Shown: positions 62,095-64,000 of the stretch, piece after piece
How positions within the stretch are numbered: the stretch's first letter is position 1
Layout: each line of letters starts with the position of its first letter
Origin: CAYUQT01 sp964596165
GTDB lineage: Bacteria; Planctomycetota; Phycisphaerae; UBA1845; JAFGLZ01
Assembly: GCA_964596165.1 (NCBI GenBank)
Contig: CAZQTW010000015.1
Location: 33,602 to 97,601 of the forward strand
Direction: 5' to 3'
DNA: 64,000 bases
Made by a program: the position numbers and the translations under genes
The notes under the pieces: generated by a model
What the model saw: only the letters and a program-made list of their open reading frames with translations
What the model was told of the DNA's origin: nothing
The model's database searches: none

Positions 62095-62285
62095 CAATCA
62101 GAGTTGCGACCGTGCCGACGCAGCCCCGGCAATGAGAGCCGTGTGGGAGCGGGAGTCAATCTGGCGGCAACCCGTCTGTATTGGAGGTTGCCCCAACCGG
62201 ATCGCATCGAATGGGTTGGTGCGGGAGATGGGTCGAGTCGTCTGAGTCGCTCGGGCGAGCCGGAAATCAAGGATGATCGAGGCCA

Positions 62286-62471
62286 ATGGCGGATAAGAAG
62301 GCGATTCTGATTCGCATCCCACCCGACCTGTGGGAGAGCCTCAACGGCTGGGCTAGGGACGAACTCCGTAGCCTGAACGCCCAGATCGAGTATGTCCTTC
62401 GCGATGCGGTCAGACGGCGTGCCGGCAAGCGACCTGAGCAGGACCTGCCGCCTTCTTCCACCGAAACCTGA
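62286..62471 (+). CDS. Arc-family (ribbon-helix-helix) DNA-binding protein
   Basis: 61 aa. The sequence KKAILIRIPPDLWESLNGWARDELRSLNAQIEYVLRDAV has the short beta-strand, helix, turn, helix order of Arc/CopG repressors, with NAQIEYVLRDA as the second helix that carries the conserved Asn and Leu. Dimeric DNA binder by family. It lies 217 bp after the SPFH gene and may repress it through the palindrome at 61106-61139. Confidence 0.82.
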   Translation: MADKKAILIRIPPDLWESLNGWARDELRSLNAQIEYVLRDAVRRRAGKRPEQDLPPSSTET

Positions 62472-62568
62472 GCCGGGCGAAAGGGTACAGTTGCCCCCGC
62501 CTCAGTATTGCGGTACACCTCCCATGAAGCGAGAGCATGGCGTTGCCGATTTCAAGGAGGTCGCTGCG

Positions 62569-63660
62569 ATGAGACTCGTATTGTTCATCACGACGATAGG
62601 CACCTGCTGCATGGTGACAGCCCGGTCCTTTGGCGAGGCCCAAACCGCCGAATCAGCCGCTCGACTGATCCCGACGGTCGAACGCGACGGCTTTTTGCAC
62701 GAACAGATCCACGGGCCGACAAAGCGATTCCCGAGGAGCCACTGCTCGAGCATCGTCGAGCTGCCCAGCGGCGATCTGCTGACGTGCTGGTACGCGGGCG
62801 AAGACGAGGCGCGGCCCGACGTGGCCCTGGTGTCGTCGCGGAAGCCGAAGGGCGCGAGCACGTGGACCCCGCCGCAGATCATCGCCAAGACGCCCAACAA
62901 ACCCGAGGGTAACGGTATCGTGTTCATGATGCCCGACGGCGTGCTCTGGGTGATCTACGGGACGATGCACGGCAAGCTCGACGGTCCGCCCGGGCCCGGC
63001 GTGCGGTGGGAAACCTGCGACGTTCGGTGTCGGACGAGCACCGACGAAGGGCGGACTTGGTCCGACGTCCGCATGCTTCGCGAGGAACTCGGGATGGTCG
63101 TGCGGAACAAGCCGATCGTCATGACCAATGGGCAGGTCATCTTCGGCGTGGAGAACAAGGACGCCCACAGCCGATTCTGGATCACCAAGGACTGCGGCAA
63201 GACGTGGCAGATCACCGGACCGGTCGCGGGCGTGATCAACGAACAGCCCACGCTGATCCAGCGCAAGGACGGCACGTTGCTGGCCTACCTTCGTCCGGGA
63301 GGGATAAACGGGTGCATCGCCTGGACTGAGTCGCTGGATTTCGGCCAAACCTGGTCCAAGGCCACGTGCACGAATCTGCCGAACCCCTATGCGGCCATCG
63401 ACATGGTCAAGCTTCGTGACGGGCGCGTCGTGCTGGCGTTCAACAACTCCAACAGGCGTCGGACGCCGCTGACGCTGGCGATGAGCGAGGACGAGGGCAA
63501 GACGTGGCCACACAAGCGGGACCTGATCACCGAGCGCGGCGAGTTCTCGTATCCGGCCATCATCCAGGATTCCAAGGGGATGCTGCACGTCACCTACACG
63601 CACAACCGGGACGGCATCGGCCACTTCTGCCTGTCGCCGGAGTGGGTCAAGGGCCGGTGA
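62569..63660 (+). CDS. Secreted sialidase/BNR-repeat protein
   Basis: 363 aa from ATG 62569 (AAGGAGG 9 nt upstream) with signal peptide VLFITTIGTCCMVTARSFG. Four Asp boxes of the SxDxGxTW type are visible: STDEGRTW near residue 157, TKDCGKTW near 207, SLDFGQTW near 255 and SEDEGKTW near 306, as expected for a six-bladed sialidase propeller. Conserved Arg residues (RFPRSHCSSIVELPSG; LRPGGINGC) could be part of the catalytic triad. Sialidase activity versus other sugar binding is undecided. Confidence 0.8.
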   Translation: MRLVLFITTIGTCCMVTARSFGEAQTAESAARLIPTVERDGFLHEQIHGPTKRFPRSHCSSIVELPSGDLLTCWYAGEDEARPDVALVSSRKPKGASTWTPPQIIAKTPNKPEGNGIVFMMPDGVLWVIYGTMHGKLDGPPGPGVRWETCDVRCRTSTDEGRTWSDVRMLREELGMVVRNKPIVMTNGQVIFGVENKDAHSRFWITKDCGKTWQITGPVAGVINEQPTLIQRKDGTLLAYLRPGGINGCIAWTESLDFGQTWSKATCTNLPNPYAAIDMVKLRDGRVVLAFNNSNRRRTPLTLAMSEDEGKTWPHKRDLITERGEFSYPAIIQDSKGMLHVTYTHNRDGIGHFCLSPEWVKGR

Positions 63661-63668
63661 GTGTTCCG

Positions 63669-63706
63669 GCGCGACCCGTCGAAGTCTCCGCACATGATGG
63701 TCGCGC
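63669..63706 (+). terminator. Hairpin downstream of the sialidase-like gene
   Basis: GCGCGACC (63669-63676) pairs perfectly with GGTCGCGC (63699-63706) across a 22-nt loop, 8 bp after the stop codon. Followed by TTGTG rather than a long T-run, so a weak terminator at best. Confidence 0.4.
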
Positions 63707-64000
63707 TTGTGACGTGTGGGAGTTGGTGGTGTCGGCAACACTGGCGGACAAGTCGCCAGTGGCACACGGCCGAGAGCGTGCCGGACTGGTTCGACCCGGT
63801 GAAATTCGGGCGTCTGTCGAGTCGGCATGTCGGTTAATGCAACGTTTTGCAACAAAATGCAACAAAAAATGGGGCGCGTTGCGGATGCTTGCGTATCCTA
63901 GTAAGTATAAGGGGTCTATTTATCTTGTTTTAAGATTAGAATCGATGTAACCGTTCAGGCCCTGGGGCCGACGAGGGACGGGGCGGATTGTCCGGAGCGA
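63707..64000. other. Gene-free region at the window end
   Basis: Together with the hairpin it makes a 340-bp gap. It contains an unusually A/T-rich patch (63835-63950) with repeats of GCAACAAAA type and the 11-mer ATAAGGGGTCT at 63907. No gene was recognised; it may include the promoter of a gene beyond the window. Confidence 0.4.

Overview
The window is a GC-rich bacterial chromosome segment that most resembles a Planctomycetota genome, probably an uncultured Phycisphaerae-type lineage. The evidence is content: two Tat-exported Gfo/Idh/MocA oxidoreductases, a secreted DUF1080 (3-keto-disaccharide hydrolase) protein, a YdjY-domain protein, two WbsX proteins and a DUF5010 (GH99-like) protein, many large secreted carbohydrate-active proteins on both strands, single house-keeping genes (dxr, rseP, trpF, glycogen phosphorylase) scattered among them, and composite REP-like palindromes. 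Taxonomy is inferred from gene content only. No rRNA, tRNA, CRISPR array, insertion sequence or phage gene was seen.

Layout. 0.1-3.2 kb: exo-rhamnogalacturonan-lyase-like protein with a C-terminal LamG domain. 3.3-5.6 kb (minus): S66 peptidase, DUF123 GIY-YIG-like protein and methyltransferase. 5.8-8.0 kb: Tat-exported Gfo/Idh/MocA protein followed by DUF1080, a likely 3-keto-sugar module. 8.0-9.6 kb (minus): STAS protein overlapping a GspE/PilB-type ATPase. 10.0-12.0 kb (minus): MNT-HEPN pair and a second Gfo/Idh/MocA protein. 12.2-15.5 kb: WbsX protein, divergent M20 peptidase and amidohydrolase. 15.5-20.5 kb (minus): secreted transglutaminase-like/FN3 protein and CBM9-DUF5010 protein. 20.6-20.9 kb: candidate structured RNA with promoter and terminator, ahead of a GlmU-like gene (21.0-22.3 kb). 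22.3-26.6 kb: YdjY protein, zinc-ribbon protein and a frameshifted glycosidase-like gene. 26.6-34.1 kb (minus): GT39, four-PDZ RseP, dxr and an esterase. 34.7-41.0 kb (minus): glycosidase-like protein, WbsX/GH43-like fusion, VTT-like membrane protein and orphan ABC ATPase. 41.6-45.7 kb (minus): GH38 alpha-mannosidase and a DUF6125-like protein. 45.7-48.3 kb: secreted beta-propeller gene bracketed by two composite palindromic repeats. 48.3-50.7 kb: membrane protein and enolase-superfamily dehydratase. 50.7-60.8 kb (minus): MFS-acyltransferase fusion, PHP phosphoesterase, GNAT, glycogen phosphorylase, TrpF, lipoprotein, exported phospholipase D and a coiled-coil membrane protein. 61.2-63.7 kb: SPFH protein, Arc-type repressor and a secreted sialidase-like protein.

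How it fits together. Most genes look like parts of an exported glycan-degrading capacity: lyase, mannosidase, WbsX/GH43/GH99-like enzymes, sialidase, esterase, and oxidative 3-keto-sugar cleavage by Gfo/DUF1080. A sugar-acid dehydratase and glycogen phosphorylase would feed intracellular metabolism. Genes stand mostly alone or in pairs with their own promoters rather than in one large operon, which is typical of planctomycetes. The least conventional signals are the RNA candidate at 20.67-20.91 kb, the SPFH/Arc module with a palindrome over its promoter, the STAS-ATPase pair, and the paired repeat elements around the gene at 46.25 kb.
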